64,000 nt of DNA. It comes from Cordylochernes scorpioides. Taxonomy: Eukaryota; Arthropoda; Arachnida; Pseudoscorpiones; Chernetidae. The notes under the pieces are model-generated. The model ran no database searches. It saw only the letters and a list, made by a program, of their open reading frames with translations, and was not told where the DNA came from. Location: contig CP092874.1 of assembly GCA_030710605.1 (NCBI GenBank), forward strand, positions 40,186,164 to 40,250,163, written 5' to 3'. A program made the translations under genes and the position numbers. Positions 35,187 to 46,617 of this stretch are shown here, one piece after another. Position 1 is the stretch's first letter, and the number at the start of each line of letters is the position of its first letter.

Positions 35187-35696
35187 TAATCTAATTAATT
35201 CAACACACGATATTCGACCATTTTTGGAAGTCTCGACCTACGGCCTATCATATGACAAACTAATTCGACACTTTCGATAATTCAACTATTTTTGAAAATC
35301 AAATTTCAACAGTTGATATTTGTCTAAAACCCCTATTATTAACAACATATTAGACTGCAGAGTACAAAAATGTAGAAAAGTGTATGTATATAATTGTATG
35401 CATATATTTGTATGTAAATAATTGTATGCAAATAATTGTATGTATAGATCAATGAGTAAAATAATTTTTTTTTTGCTTATCCCTAGTACACGTGGTACAG
35501 GCCTTGATAATCATGGTGGGTAGAGTAGGCGACTACTTTAACTGTAAGTACACCACATGTCTAAACATGTGAAAAGCAGTTCGACTTTGCATTTACAAAT
35601 GTGCCAGAGCCCCGTTTGATTACTTGCGCTTGCTGGTGGGGTTGGACTTTTGCAAGAATCGGAAGCCATTGGAGCATTTTTTTTTTAATTTTTCAG

Positions 35697-35775
35697 AAAA
35701 AAGTGCCCAATGCGGGAATCGAACCCGGGTCGTAGCGGTCGAAAACCAACGGCTTAGACGATCCTTCCACCAACC
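35697..35775 (-). other. tRNA-like module, copy 3 (inverted)
   Basis: B-box GGTTCGATTCC (minus strand 35715-35725), A-box region at 35750-35761 with one change (CGTCTAAGCCG instead of GGTCTAAGCCG), and a terminator-like T run at 35697-35702. The T-arm matches copy 1 exactly. Confidence 0.6.
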
Positions 35776-35825
35776 CCCAGTAAAATAAGTAAGCAAAAAG
35801 AAGACCAAAAATAAGTGATAATAAT

Positions 35826-35990
35826 TTATTGAATAACAAACAAAATAAAAAATCTTTCAGGTGAAAAATTATAGGCATTGGTAAAAAAGTAAACAAGAGA
35901 AATAGCAATTGGGGTTTTGTGTCTGCGGCGAGTCATATTAGCACGCCCAGCTGTTAGGGGAGTGAGTCTTCCACGGCCTTTGCGAGGCAT
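35826..35990 (-). CDS. Hypothetical 54-residue basic protein, copy 3
   Basis: Inverted counterpart of 27129-27293 with the same start and stop. One visible substitution gives Gly in place of Arg at about residue 15. Neither this copy nor 27129 has a premature stop, but with such short divergence this is weak evidence for selection. Function is unknown. Confidence 0.4.
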   Translation of the reverse strand: MPRKGRGRLTPLTAGRANMTRRRHKTPIAISLVYFFTNAYNFSPERFFILFVIQ

Positions 35991-38190
35991 GACAGAAGAC
36001 GCTGAAAAAAAAAAGGTAAAATAAGAACCAAGCAGGGGAAAACTATAAAACTGAAGCCAGCACAGGCATAAAAAGAAAATTCCAAGCATGTGAGGAAACA
36101 ATTGATGAAAAAAAAAAAAGGATTCCAAAAAAATACAGCAAAAAAGAAACCAGAAACAAAAAGCAACAATTGAGTACACAAATACAGCATCAGCCTATTT
36201 ATGAGAAGAAAAAAAACAACAGACACAAAAATGGAGCTAAATTTAAATGAAAAACTATAACAGATCAAGTAATCAAATCAGGCATTATGAAAGAGACTGT
36301 AAAAAAGAAAATCAGACACAAAAATCAGACAAAAGAATAAATGAGATTTTATTCTTTAGTTCATTTATTCTTTTTTCTGATGCTGTTGCTGAAACGTCAC
36401 ACACTATTAAATTATTTGGATTAGGTCTTATTAATGAGAAAAAAAAGATGCCAAAGAGAGATGAAAAGATGCCAAAAAAGATAACCAGATACAAAAATTG
36501 TGCTAAATTCAAATGAAAAACTATAACAAACACTGTAAAAAAGAAAATCAGACACAAAATTCAGACAAAAGAATAAATGAGATTTTATGCTTTAGTTCAT
36601 TTATTAAATAAGACACAAAAATGGAGCTAAATTCAAATGAAAAACTATAACAAATTAATAAAAAAAAAAGACCTAATCCAAATGTCACCATCATCAGACA
36701 AAAGAAAAAATGAGATTTTTATTTTTTAGTTCATTTATTCTTTTGTCTGATGCTGTTGCTGAAACGTCACACACTATTAAATTATTTGGATTAGGTCTTA
36801 TTAATGAGAAAAAAAAAGATGCCAAAGAGAGATGAAAAGATGCCAAAAAAGATAACCAGATACAAAAATTGTACTAAATTCAAATGAAAAACTATAACAG
36901 ACACTTATAAAAGATACTTATTATTATTATATTTTTATTACTTATAAAAGTAATAATTCAATCTACAATTCGAAAAATTTATATATTTAAATGAAAAACT
37001 ATAACAAAGTACTTACAAATTATAATTATAATCAAATGAATAAGAAATATATATTATTTCAAAACACATTTTTACGCATTTCAAAACAAATGAATTGATG
37101 ATGATAAATGCAAAAAATCTACGATTGTAAAATAGATTAAATTAAAAAATAAAAATAACTGTTAACATTAGTAAAATAAAAACAGGCCTATCATACGAAG
37201 AAAAAAATAACGAAAATTTTGGTATATAGATTGTTATGTGTAGTTCAGAATCTTCGGAGGAGATAGCTCAGGACTTTACAATGGAAAACTCTGTTACGGT
37301 ATTATCTAGATACAGTAAAACCCCTCTATAGTGAACCCCAATGGGACAGAGCTTTTGGTTCACTATAGCCACGGTTCACTATAGCCACGGTTTGGCTATT
37401 TTTTTTTTACTTTTCAAAAATTTTAGACTGTATAATTAAAAAACAGCCATACACACAAGTAGAGGCTGCCTCTTAATAGTGGTCACTTTATTTTAATTCC
37501 CTTAATTGACTAATTTCCTTATATTAATACTGAATAATAATAGAAATCATTAGATAATAGGTTCTTCTTATGATTAACATACATGTACCTCTATGTCTAA
37601 GTTAAAAATCAAGACAAATCCTAGGCAAAGTTTTATTAAATATCTATTCAAAGATATGAAATGATTTTAAAACATCATTATCACATTATATAATGCAATT
37701 TTTACTTGAAAAAATGGCTCTAATACCTTGTTGTTTCAAAGCATTCTTCCAAGCATTGCACCATTCAAATAAAGTTAGTGTTTTTCTTCCATTTCATGTT
37801 TCCCCATATTCTTCTAGGTCTAGATTTCTTTTTTTTTTTTAACCTGCCATGCAAAACATTGCTGACTTTAAAATCACCATAGTTAATGGCATAAAAATAA
37901 TTTTTGTTTCATCACGGGACCGTTTATTTGGACTTTTTTTTTTTAGCCCTAAAACGTACGATCGCGATCGCGGCAAAAGTTGAAGTTGATTCCTCTTTGT
38001 AACAATTTTTAATAACTTTATATTTTATCTTTTATAATAGAAAAGTTATATTCTCTTATTTTAATATGTTCTTAACATTTTGCCTATGTTGTTTCACTTT
38101 GAAAAGTTCTGAAAATGGCCTTTTTTTTTTTTAAAGAAATAATGCTTTTGTTTTTAAAATGCCTTTGTTTTCTTCATTTTGGAAGCCATT

Positions 38191-38391
38191 TGTGATATAT
38201 AGCTAGCAATAAATATGTATATATATGTTTCTATGAAAATGTTAATCTGCAAGACGCAGGTTATCATCATCCCTTTTTGATTTGTTTTTGTCACTTTTTG
38301 GCGTTTCGAAAATAAACAATAAAAGGCTGTATCAGACTTTACTAAGACAATAAAGATTTGCTAAAAATAAAATGTGTACGAAGATGTTGCA
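38191..38391 (+). repeat. Gypsy 5' LTR
   Basis: A 201 bp LTR from TGTGATATATAGCTAGC to AAGATGTTGCA. It is one base shorter at its start than the 3' LTR (TGGTGATATA). The primer-binding site follows immediately. Confidence 0.85.
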
Positions 38392-38544
38392 TTTGGCGAC
38401 GAGGATATAAGAGTAAGTACCCTCGAATTTTGAAGTAAATGTTTTTAGAAAATATCTTTGATTTTGCATATAATTGAAAGTAAATTTTAAAAGACACAAA
38501 TTGCAAAGTTTTAGGATGCAAATTTAAGAAAGAGTAAAAAAAAA

Positions 38545-39267
38545 ATGGCTAGTTACCAATTTAAGGAATATAATGAGGAAACTGAAACTTTTGAAACGTT
38601 TATGAACGATTGGAACAGTTTCTCATATTGGAGGAGGCAGGGGATGAGAAGAAAAAGGCTTATCTCCTAACCCTCATGGGAAGTAAAACATGGTGTTTTG
38701 AAGAATTTATGCAGTCCTATTCTACCTAAAGATAAAACTTTTGATAACCTAATAGATATCTTGAAAAGGCACTTCTCTCCAAAGCGCTCAATTGTAGTAG
38801 AGAGGTTCATTTTTTTTAAAAGAATGCAATTAAAGGAAGAAAGCATCTCGGATTACTTGGTGGAAATTAAGCGTTTGGCTTCCTCATGCAACTTTGGAAA
38901 TTTTCTGGAGGATTCTTTACGTGATAAAATGGTTTGTGGATTATATAATGCCAAAATACAAAATAGAATTTTGTCGGAGGGCGACATTTCTTTAGCTAAA
39001 GTAATTGAGATAGCATTATCTATGGAAGCGGCCGAGAAAAATACAAAATTATTTCACTTGGAGCAGGGTGAAGATTGTGTAGATAAGTTGAGGATGGAAC
39101 GCAAGGTTGAATCAAATTTCCAGAATGGCAAATGTAAACATTGTGGTAAACAGCATAAAGAACTATGTAGATTTAAGGAGGCGATATGCTTTAAGTGTAA
39201 TAAAAAAGGACACATTGCCTCAATATGTTGGAGCAGTAGAAGAAATCTAAGGCAACATCAGAATTAG
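38545..39267 (+). pseudogene. Gypsy gag, frameshifted
   Basis: The start ATGGCTAGTTACCAATTTAA opens a gag frame that shifts near 38625-38640. It is then open at 38698-39267. The capsid-like part is followed by zinc knuckles: a C-X2-C pair near 39133 and CFKCNKKGHIASIC near 39188. It would form the particle and bind RNA. The frameshift prevents a full protein. Confidence 0.8.
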
Positions 39268-39333
39268 CCGGGAAATATACATCAGATAGGAGACCAAGAA
39301 GAGGAGGAAGAGTATGTCCAGAAAATTATAAGC

Positions 39334-41729
39334 GTGACGATACCTGAGTATAAAATTAATTTTGCCTCAAGTGACCCTCCCTATCTGATGGAGTTAAAAG
39401 TAGAAGAAAACTTTATAAAATTTGAAATGGATACGGGTAGTGGTCTAACACTGATATCAGAGAAGGATTTTAAAAATAGTCTTCAACACTTGAAATTGGA
39501 AAAAGCGAGTATTATTGTAAGAACTTATGATGGTACCGTGGTACCCATTCTGGGTAAAATCAATGTCAAAGTGGAGTGTCAAGATATTACTTACAAACTT
39601 AGAGCGTTGGTGGTGAAAGGAGAAAAGAGGGCTTTGATGGGAAGAGAATGGATAAATAGATTGAAATTGGGCTGTTTCGCGGTAAAACATATGCCTGTGG
39701 AAATTACCATTGAGGAAATTTTGAAGGAAAATCAAGCCCTATTTGTGGAGACAACCGAACCAATAAAAGGTTTCACATTTTCAGTAAACATGTGTGATGT
39801 GAATCCAATTTTCCATAAGGCTCGTCCGGTGCCTTTCGCCATTAGGCCAGCAGTTACTGAAGCATTAGACAAAATGGTGGCTAAGGGTTATCTATGTGAG
39901 GTGGCGAGCAGTAAATGGGCCACTCCAGTGGTTGTAGTGCCGAAGAAAAATAAAGAGATCAGAATTTGCTGCGACTTCAAGGTAACTCTAAATAAATATT
40001 TGGACACTGCGGCCTATCCCCTTCCCACACAGCAAGATTTATTCTCCACATTGGCCAAGGGAAAATACTTTTCTAAATTGGACTTGAGGAACGCTTATCT
40101 GCAATTAGAGGTGGACCCAGGCACCCGACCGTTACTAACGATAAATACTCATAAAGGGCTTTTCAGGTTTAAGAGAATGCCATTTGGATTGGCAAATGCG
40201 CCCAGTTATTTTCAATCTGTAATGGATAGGGTTTTGTCGGGTATAGGAGGCGTAATTTGTTATATTGATGATGTCCTTATAGCCACAGCATCAATTGAAG
40301 AACATCTGGCGTTGTTGAAGACTATATTTGCTCGCTTGGCGAAGTATAATATCAAACTAAAGAAAGAAAAATGCCTATTTTTGCAAAAAGAAATTGATAT
40401 TTAGGACATCTTGTCACGGAAGAGGGCATCAGACCTTTAGATCATAAGGTACAAGCAATACAGAAGGCCAAAACGCCTACGAATATCTCTGAATTAAGGT
40501 CATTTCTTGGTTTGGTAAACTTTTATGGGAAGTTCATACCCAATTTGCCAGAGCTTTTGAAGCCTCTTCATGAGCTTCTTCACAAAAAACGTCCTTGGGT
40601 TTGGACAAAGGAATGTGGAGAGGCCATTGACAAGTGCAAGAATAGCATTACCTCTGAGAGGGTGCTAGTCCCGTATGATGCGACTTTGCCATTGTGTTTG
40701 GCCACTGATGCATCGCAGATTGGAGTGGGCGCTGTGTTGTCACATATTATAGAAGGCCAGGAGAGACCGATTATGTTTGCCTCACGGACTTTATCGGTAG
40801 CAGAACAAAATTATTCTCAGATTGAGAAGGAGGCTCTACCCATTATTTATGGTCTACTGGAGGAACTTGTATCTGATAATGGACCTCAGTTTACTGGTAG
40901 TGAAATGAAAGGTTTTCTGGAAGGAAATGGAATTAAACAAACATTGATCCCGGCGTACCACCCGCAAAGTAATGGCTTGGCTGAAAGAGCGGTTAGAACA
41001 ATTAAGACTGCCCTGGATAAAAATAAAAGGAAAATTGGGGATACACACACCATTCAAGACACCTTATCAAAAGTTCTTCTGGCATATCGAAGCACCCCGC
41101 ATGTGACAACGGGAAAGACTCCATCAGAGCTCTTTATTGGGCGTGCACTTCGAACCAGAGTATCGTTGATACATCCCGGCTTGGCATCTAGAGTTAGGGA
41201 CCAGCAAGCCAGGCAAATGAAGTATGATCGGCGAACCCATTTGGAAGAATTCCAGATAGATGATTTAGTGTGGTGTAAAAACTTTAGAGGTGGTGATAAA
41301 TGGATCCCAGGAAAAATTGTGGGCAAGAAGGGAACTAGAGTCTACACCATTTTGATCCACGGACAGGTAAAGGCCTATCACAGGGATCAAATTAGAAAAA
41401 GGTGGAGGAATGGTGAGGAAGATGAGAGTGGAGATGGAGAGCGTCAACCCGAGCACTCAAGAGGAGCAGGTCCCAGTGCCATAATCTCGGAGGTTGTACG
41501 AGACAGAGGTTATATGGAGTCGCTGTCGCCAGGACTAACTAGCCAGCGGTCAGTTCAAGATTCAGAGGTTCAGAGTGATACAGACGATGGAAAGTCATTG
41601 GAGCCTCTTCGCTCGCTGGACCCCCGAGGCCTTGAAAGAGGAGGGTCCTGTCCTAAGGCGGAACCCACCTCGAGCGAGGAGACCGCCTGTGAGATTTCGT
41701 GTTTGAAGAGAGAAGATGGTGATATATAG
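39334..41729 (+). pseudogene. Gypsy pol, frameshifted and internally deleted
   Basis: The first frame (39334-40404) has protease DTGS at residues 33-36. Reverse transcriptase motifs follow: VVVVPKKN, KLDLRNAYLQLEVD and the catalytic YIDD (310-313). One missing base near 40400 gives a stop. The second frame (40512-41729) has the RNase H start (LATDASQIGVGAVLS) and then jumps from KEALPIIYGL straight into the integrase region at the second catalytic aspartate ([10 protein letters not shown]). The end of RNase H and the integrase N-terminus with the first aspartate are therefore missing. The C-terminal integrase tail matches 14382-15110. Confidence 0.88.
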
Positions 41730-41920
41730 CTAGCAATAAATATGTATATATATATGTTTCTATGAAAATGTTAATCTGCAAGACGCAGGTTATCATCATC
41801 CCTTTTTGATTTGTTTTTGTCACTTTTTGGCGTTTCGAAAATAAACAATAAAAGGCTGTATCAGACTTTACTAAGACAATAAAGATTTGCTAAAAATAAA
41901 ATGTGTACGAAGATGTTGCA
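41717..41920 (+). repeat. Gypsy 3' LTR
   Basis: Begins TGGTGATATATAGC after AGAGAGAAGA and ends AAGATGTTGCA. It is almost identical to 15121-15325 and to the 5' LTR. Confidence 0.85.
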
Positions 41921-42342
41921 ATTTGCATTTTTTATATTTCAAATTTAATGGATGCAAAGATATTCTAATTAATAAAAAGTATGATGTGTAAAAATTTATA
42001 CAACATACAGCAAAAATAAAGTGCAAAAATCAAACAAACAATGCCGCTAAATTTATTGTTTTGAAATCGCGATCCGCGAGCTTTAAACATGCTCAAAATT
42101 TTGTTTTTTAATTTTTTTTTTTAAATTACAATTCTAAGTTCGTTATAAGCATAGTATTTTTAATAGATTTTATCATTTTGGGACCCAAAATAGGTTCGTT
42201 ATAGGGGTAGTTCGTTATTCTAAAAATCGCAAAGTTCGTTATAACGATGGTATTTTCAATGGAATGGAATTGGGAATCGGCGTGGGTTCGTTATAAGGGA
42301 AGGTTCGTTATATCCAGGGTTCGTTATAGCGGGGTTTTACTG

Positions 42343-43128
42343 TATATAGAAGAATAGAAGAAGATAATACAGAGATAATAAATCAGAGTGCTGAAAATAT
42401 AACAGATTAATTAATATTTATCCTTATTTTTTCCAAAAAAAAGGTTTTTCAAACTTATAATTAGAAACCTTTCTGGTAGTATATTTAACAATTTCTCAAA
42501 GTTAAATTGCGATGAAATGAGTAGTTTGGTCAGGCATAAAGAAGAGGAATATAATCATTTTTTTCTATATGCATGATAATATTTAGAGCAGATTGTTGAA
42601 TTATAACAGATAAATTAGAATATTTATCTTGATTATTTTTAGGCGAAAAGTTATTTCTAAAATTTTATTTGCTAGAAACCTTCCCAGTACTATACTAAAT
42701 AACTTCCCAAAGTTTCATGGCGTTCCAATGAGTGGTTTGGTCTAGCATAAAGGACAGACACACCACACACACACACATTCATTTTTATATATATAGATGA
42801 TCTGGCTTTGTGTCTTCTACTCGAATGAATGTTTTCTGTTAGAATTATGTTTCTGCATACTAAAAGTGAACTCGCTTCACCCGTGGTCTCTGCTCTTTTG
42901 GAATTTTTTCTCCATATAATTTTGTATCTGAATATCAAACATGATACAGCAATATTTTCATTATCATTTTCTGACTAAAAAACAACTATTTTTTCCCAGA
43001 GCCTGTCAATTTCAATTTTTCTTGGCTAAAAATGCGACAATGCTGGAGGTTGCGAAAGGATTTTTTCAATAAATGTTCAAGCCATGGAAGGAATTAGAAA
43101 TCCAAATATTCATATTCCTATCTAAATC
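42343..43128 (-). mobile_element. Minus-strand Helitron pieces, no gene
   Basis: On the minus strand, TCTATATATATAAAAATGAA starts at 42797 and is followed leftward by a TG-dinucleotide tract and a typical Helitron 5' region. Positions 42800-43060 are instead an inverted relative of the interior of the Helitron at 11890-12611 (for example AAGACACAAAGCCAGATCAT). One Helitron 5' end therefore seems inserted in the body of another. The 3' end belonging to 42797 is not certain; 15946 is the nearest clear minus-strand terminus outside the palindromes. Confidence 0.6.
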
Positions 43129-43133
43129 GTCTT

Positions 43134-43417
43134 TGTTGGAAAAAAAAAAGAAGTATAGTAAATCAATGATCTTGAAATACTTTTAGACTGACAACACGGT
43201 AATATAAAAAACTAGAACAAGGGAGTGTTGGTTTTGTTTACAAAATTAGTAATTGTAATGTAAATTGTTAAATGTTCTTTTCTATCTCTCTTTTAAAATA
43301 ATAAATTTAAAATACTTTCTTAAAAGGTAAAATTGCCTAATTCCTTAAAACCACTTCAGCTGTAAATAAACTTGTTATTTGTTGTTTCATTGTCCGAACC
43401 ATAAGAGATTCCCAACA
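43134..43417 (+). repeat. Copia A 5' LTR
   Basis: 284 bp, TGTTGGAAAAAAAAAGAAG to ATTCCCAACA. The next bases, TGGTAGCAGAGCG at 43418, are the primer-binding site of Copia elements primed by initiator-methionine tRNA. By eye about nine differences separate it from the 3' LTR. Confidence 0.92.
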
Positions 43418-43529
43418 TGGTAGCAGAGCGTGGTTCATTTTGAATCGCGGTAAAATATATATAAAATATGGGATAAAATATAAATAAAAACAAAAATATC
43501 TAAACGAGGTAAAATCTTCCCAATTACAT

Positions 43530-43712
43530 GCGTGGTAAGGACAAAATACTCAGGAGATAAGTTTCTTCATTAATTTAATAGGACATCAAGCTTTGGGCAC
43601 AGCTTGGCCCTTCTACAGGATCATGTAGAAGGGCCACGCTGTGCCCGAAAGCTTGATGTCCTATTAAATTAATGAAGAAACTTATCTCCTGAGTATTTTG
43701 TCCTTACCACGC
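43530..43712. repeat. Near-perfect hairpin in the Copia A leader
   Basis: GCGTGGTAAGGACAAAATAC at the left is mirrored by GTATTTTGTCCTTACCACGC at the right, with about 88-bp arms and a loop of about six bases near 43620. Copia B lacks it, so it inserted into A. The core CCCTTCTACAGG and TGTAGAAGGGC resembles the centre of the palindrome at 4452-5131, suggesting one foldback family. Confidence 0.9.
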
Positions 43713-43723
43713 AAAAAACAAAA

Positions 43724-46617
43724 ATGGCTGTCAGCGAAGATATCGCAAATATTGTGAGACTTAAAAATCCTGAAAATTTTGATTTATGGAATTTTCAGAT
43801 AACAATTATTTTTAAAGCAAATGGCCTTCTAGATATTGTAAATGGAAAATCGTTGTTTGAAGACTTGAAAGATAAAACTGGAAAAGATAAATGGAGCCTA
43901 AAAGATGCCAAAGCACAAAAATACATAATGTTAACCATTGAAAATAATGTTTTAACACATATTCTAAATTGCAAAACTTCAAAAGAAATGTATGAAAAAT
44001 TAGTTGCCATTTATCAAAGAGAAGATGAGCAATTAAAATGCAAATTACTACAAGAATTTCATGGATTCAAATTTGATAAAAATACAGATATGGCAACAAA
44101 TATAAGCAGAATGCAAAATTTAGTATTCAAACTAAATAATGTAAAACAAGAAATTGAGGAAAGCTTTGTAATTTCTAAAATACTGAGCATTTTGCCAGAC
44201 TACTTTAATTACTTCAGCACAGCATGGGACTCGACACCAAAAAGTGAGAAAACGTTAACAAACTTAATATCAAGACTATCACTTGAAGAAACTAAACAAA
44301 AAGTAAAACCTGAAGAGGGAATAGCCATGAGTGCTACTAAAGTAAAGCAGTGCTTTAACTGCAAAAAGAGCGGGCACTTAGCAAAATACTGTAGACTAAA
44401 TAAAAAATGGTGTACCATCTGTAAAAAGACAAATCATACTCAAGACCAATGCTTCTTTAAGAAATCTCAAAATGAATTCCAGGAAAATATTCCTTGCCGA
44501 ATTTGTAAAAAGACAAATCATAAAGAAAAGGATTGCTTTTTCAGAAACAAAAATGAAGAAAAATTGTCCTTTTTTGCAGCAGAGACTTTAAAATGTAAAA
44601 ATGAGGAATTGCTAGAATTAATTGTAGACAGTGGCTCAACAAGCCATATGATAAATAGTAAAAGATTTTTACTAGATATGAAGTAGATTGCAACTCAAAA
44701 ATATCAATAGCGAAAAAGGAAGAAACTCTAATAGCAAAATCAGTCGGAAAAATTCAAGGGAAGAAATGTGATCTCAAAGAGGTGATGTTTGTACCAAACT
44801 TGACAAAAAATTTACTATCTGTAAGTGCCATTACCAAAAATAAAGGCAAAGTCGTCTTTGAAGATGAAAAGGTATTTGTCGTAAAAAATGGAAAAAAAGT
44901 TTTAGAAGGAGAAAAACAGGAAAATGGACTCTATACAATAAATATAGAAACAGAAAACCCCGAAATTGAAGAATCTCAAAATGAAGAAATGCTAAAATGG
45001 CACAGATAAATGGGTCACATAAGTTTTTCAAGCTTAAAACAATTAAAATCTATGGTTAATGGAATAAACATAGAAAAAATAAGTCAAGATGAAATTTGTG
45101 AAACATGCATTAAAGCTAAACAGGTAAGAAAGCCATTCAATTCCATTAGAACAAAATCAAAAAGGCCTTTAGAAATAATCCATACAGATGTATGTGGACC
45201 TTTAAATCCCACTACCCATGACAACAAAAACTATTTTCTAACATTTCTTGATGACTACACACATTTTTGTCATGTGTATTTGTTACAAAATAAATATGAC
45301 GTAAAAGGATATCTAAAAGAATTTATTACAGAAGCAGAAAACCAAATGAATCTAAAAGTTTCAAAAATAAGATGTGACAATGGTGGAGAATATGTAAATG
45401 AAGATATAAAATCCTGGTGCAAAGCTAAAGGAATCATATGGATCTCACCATACCTCACTCACCTCAGCTAAACGGCGAAGCCGAAAGATTAAATAGAACC
45501 CTGATGGAGAAAACTAGAGCTCTTTTGATTGATTCTGGTGTAGAAAAATACATGTGGGGAGAAGCTGTAATGGTTTCAGCCTATTTGCTGAACCGAAGCC
45601 CTACTCAAGAATTAGAGAAAACCCCTGCAGAACTTTGGTTCAACAAAAGATCAAATTTGTCTAACTTACAACTTTTTGGTTGTGAAGCTTATGTCAAAAC
45701 CCTAAAACACATAAAGAATTTGGAAGACAGAACTACAAAATATACCTTTATAGGTTATGCACCAAATGGTTATCGCTTTTGGGATGAACAAAGCAAACAA
45801 ATCTTTGCAGCTAGAGATGTATTTTTTTTTAAGATAAAGGATGTATAAATAAAGAAGAAAAAATACCTATTGTCGAACCAGAAGAAGAATCTGAAGATCA
45901 ACTAGAATTAAATGAAGAACCAAGTCTACCAGAAGTCTCTGAAGACAAAGAAGATATCCCTACAAAACCAAGTACTTCAAAATATAATCTTAGACCAAGA
46001 AGTAGTTTACAAACACCGTCAAGATATGAAGACTTCTATTTAGAACGGGACAGAACAACAGAATCAGCTCTTCTAACTTACTCGGAAGCTATATCTGGTC
46101 CAAATCAAGAAAAATGGAGAAAGGCAATAAAAGATAGAAAAAGAGTCTCTTGCCAAAAATGAAGTTTGGGAAATAGTAAAAGAAAATGAAGCATCAAACA
46201 AGAAAATTCTGACCACTAAATGGCTCTTTAAAGTGAAAGAAGATGGTCGCTACAAAGCAAGACTAGTTGTAAGAGGCTTTGAACAAGAAGCAGGCATTGA
46301 TTATGATGAGACATTCAGTCCAGTTATAAGCACTGTCTCTTTAAGGATATACTTTGCTCTAATGGCTAAGAAAAAGTTTGCTTTTAAAACATTTGACATA
46401 AAAACAGCTTTTCTATATGGGTTTTTGGATGAAGAAATATATGTTCAATTGCCAAAAGGTTATAAAGGGAATATATGTAGGTTAAGATAGGCATTGTATG
46501 GTTTACAGCAAGCCTCATTAAAATTGAATGAAAGATTAAAAACCTTTCTCAAATCCCAAGATTTCATACAACTAAAATCAGAGCCATGTCTTTTTAAAAC
46601 CAACAAAGGAAATATGT
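43724..46617 (+). pseudogene. Copia A gag-pol, 5' part, many frame breaks
   Basis: Same polyprotein as Copia B. Gag with CCHC knuckles and the start of protease are open at 43724-44686. A two-base insertion ends the frame (AGATATGAAG versus AGATAAAG). A stop at 45007-45009 replaces Lys. A base lost near 45438 splits the integrase. A longer T run near 45822 shifts it again. A TAG near 46488 interrupts reverse transcriptase. The coding sequence then stops at the Tigger insertion. The number of lesions agrees with A being older than B. Confidence 0.9.

Larger units (their letters stand above)
33716..37312 (-). repeat. Right arm of palindrome P3 (inverted copy of the 2.48 kb unit and flank)
   Basis: Mirrors 23190-28214. 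Landmarks are the tRNA-like module, the basic ORF, the 374-bp blocks (36530 and 36900) and CTCTGTTACGGTATTATC near 37290. It is interrupted by the Tigger derivative at 33994-35186. Confidence 0.88.
38191..41920 (+). mobile_element. Gypsy-type LTR retrotransposon with internal deletion
   Basis: LTRs lie at 38191-38391 and 41717-41920. The primer-binding region TTTGGCGACGAGGATATA is at 38392 and a purine tract just before 41717. Internal order is gag, protease, reverse transcriptase, RNase H and integrase, which defines the Ty3/Gypsy group. RNase H and integrase are fused by a deletion at about 40855. No env is seen. I could not establish a clean target-site duplication. Confidence 0.88.
37313..42342. 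mobile_element. Pogo-like element with CAGTAAAACCCC ends, containing a Gypsy element
   Basis: The left end CAGTAAAACCCCTCTATAGT and right end TTATAGCGGGGTTTTACTG are inverted repeats flanked by TA. GTTCACTATAGCC or GTTCGTTATA motifs are reiterated at both ends. The internal sequence outside the Gypsy insertion (37390-38190, 41921-42240) is AT-rich with no intact transposase. It inserted in the right arm of palindrome P3 at its outer edge. Confidence 0.8.
23190..42355. repeat. Palindrome P3 with insertions in the right arm
   Basis: The left edge (CTATATAGATAATACCGTAA near 23200) is mirrored near 37295 (TTACGGTATTATCTAGA). The mirror continues a few bases after the inserted pogo-like element, at 42343-42352 (TATATAGAAG). 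Left arm about 23190-29985, spacer about 30000-31930, right arm about 31930-42355. The right arm contains later insertions at 33994-35186 and 37313-42342. The spacer is an inverted copy of 19335-21290. Confidence 0.85.

Noticed and set aside
38191..41920. Endogenous retrovirus
   Set aside because: LTRs and gag-pol of Gypsy type are present, but no envelope gene or space for one is seen. The simpler call is a Gypsy retrotransposon.
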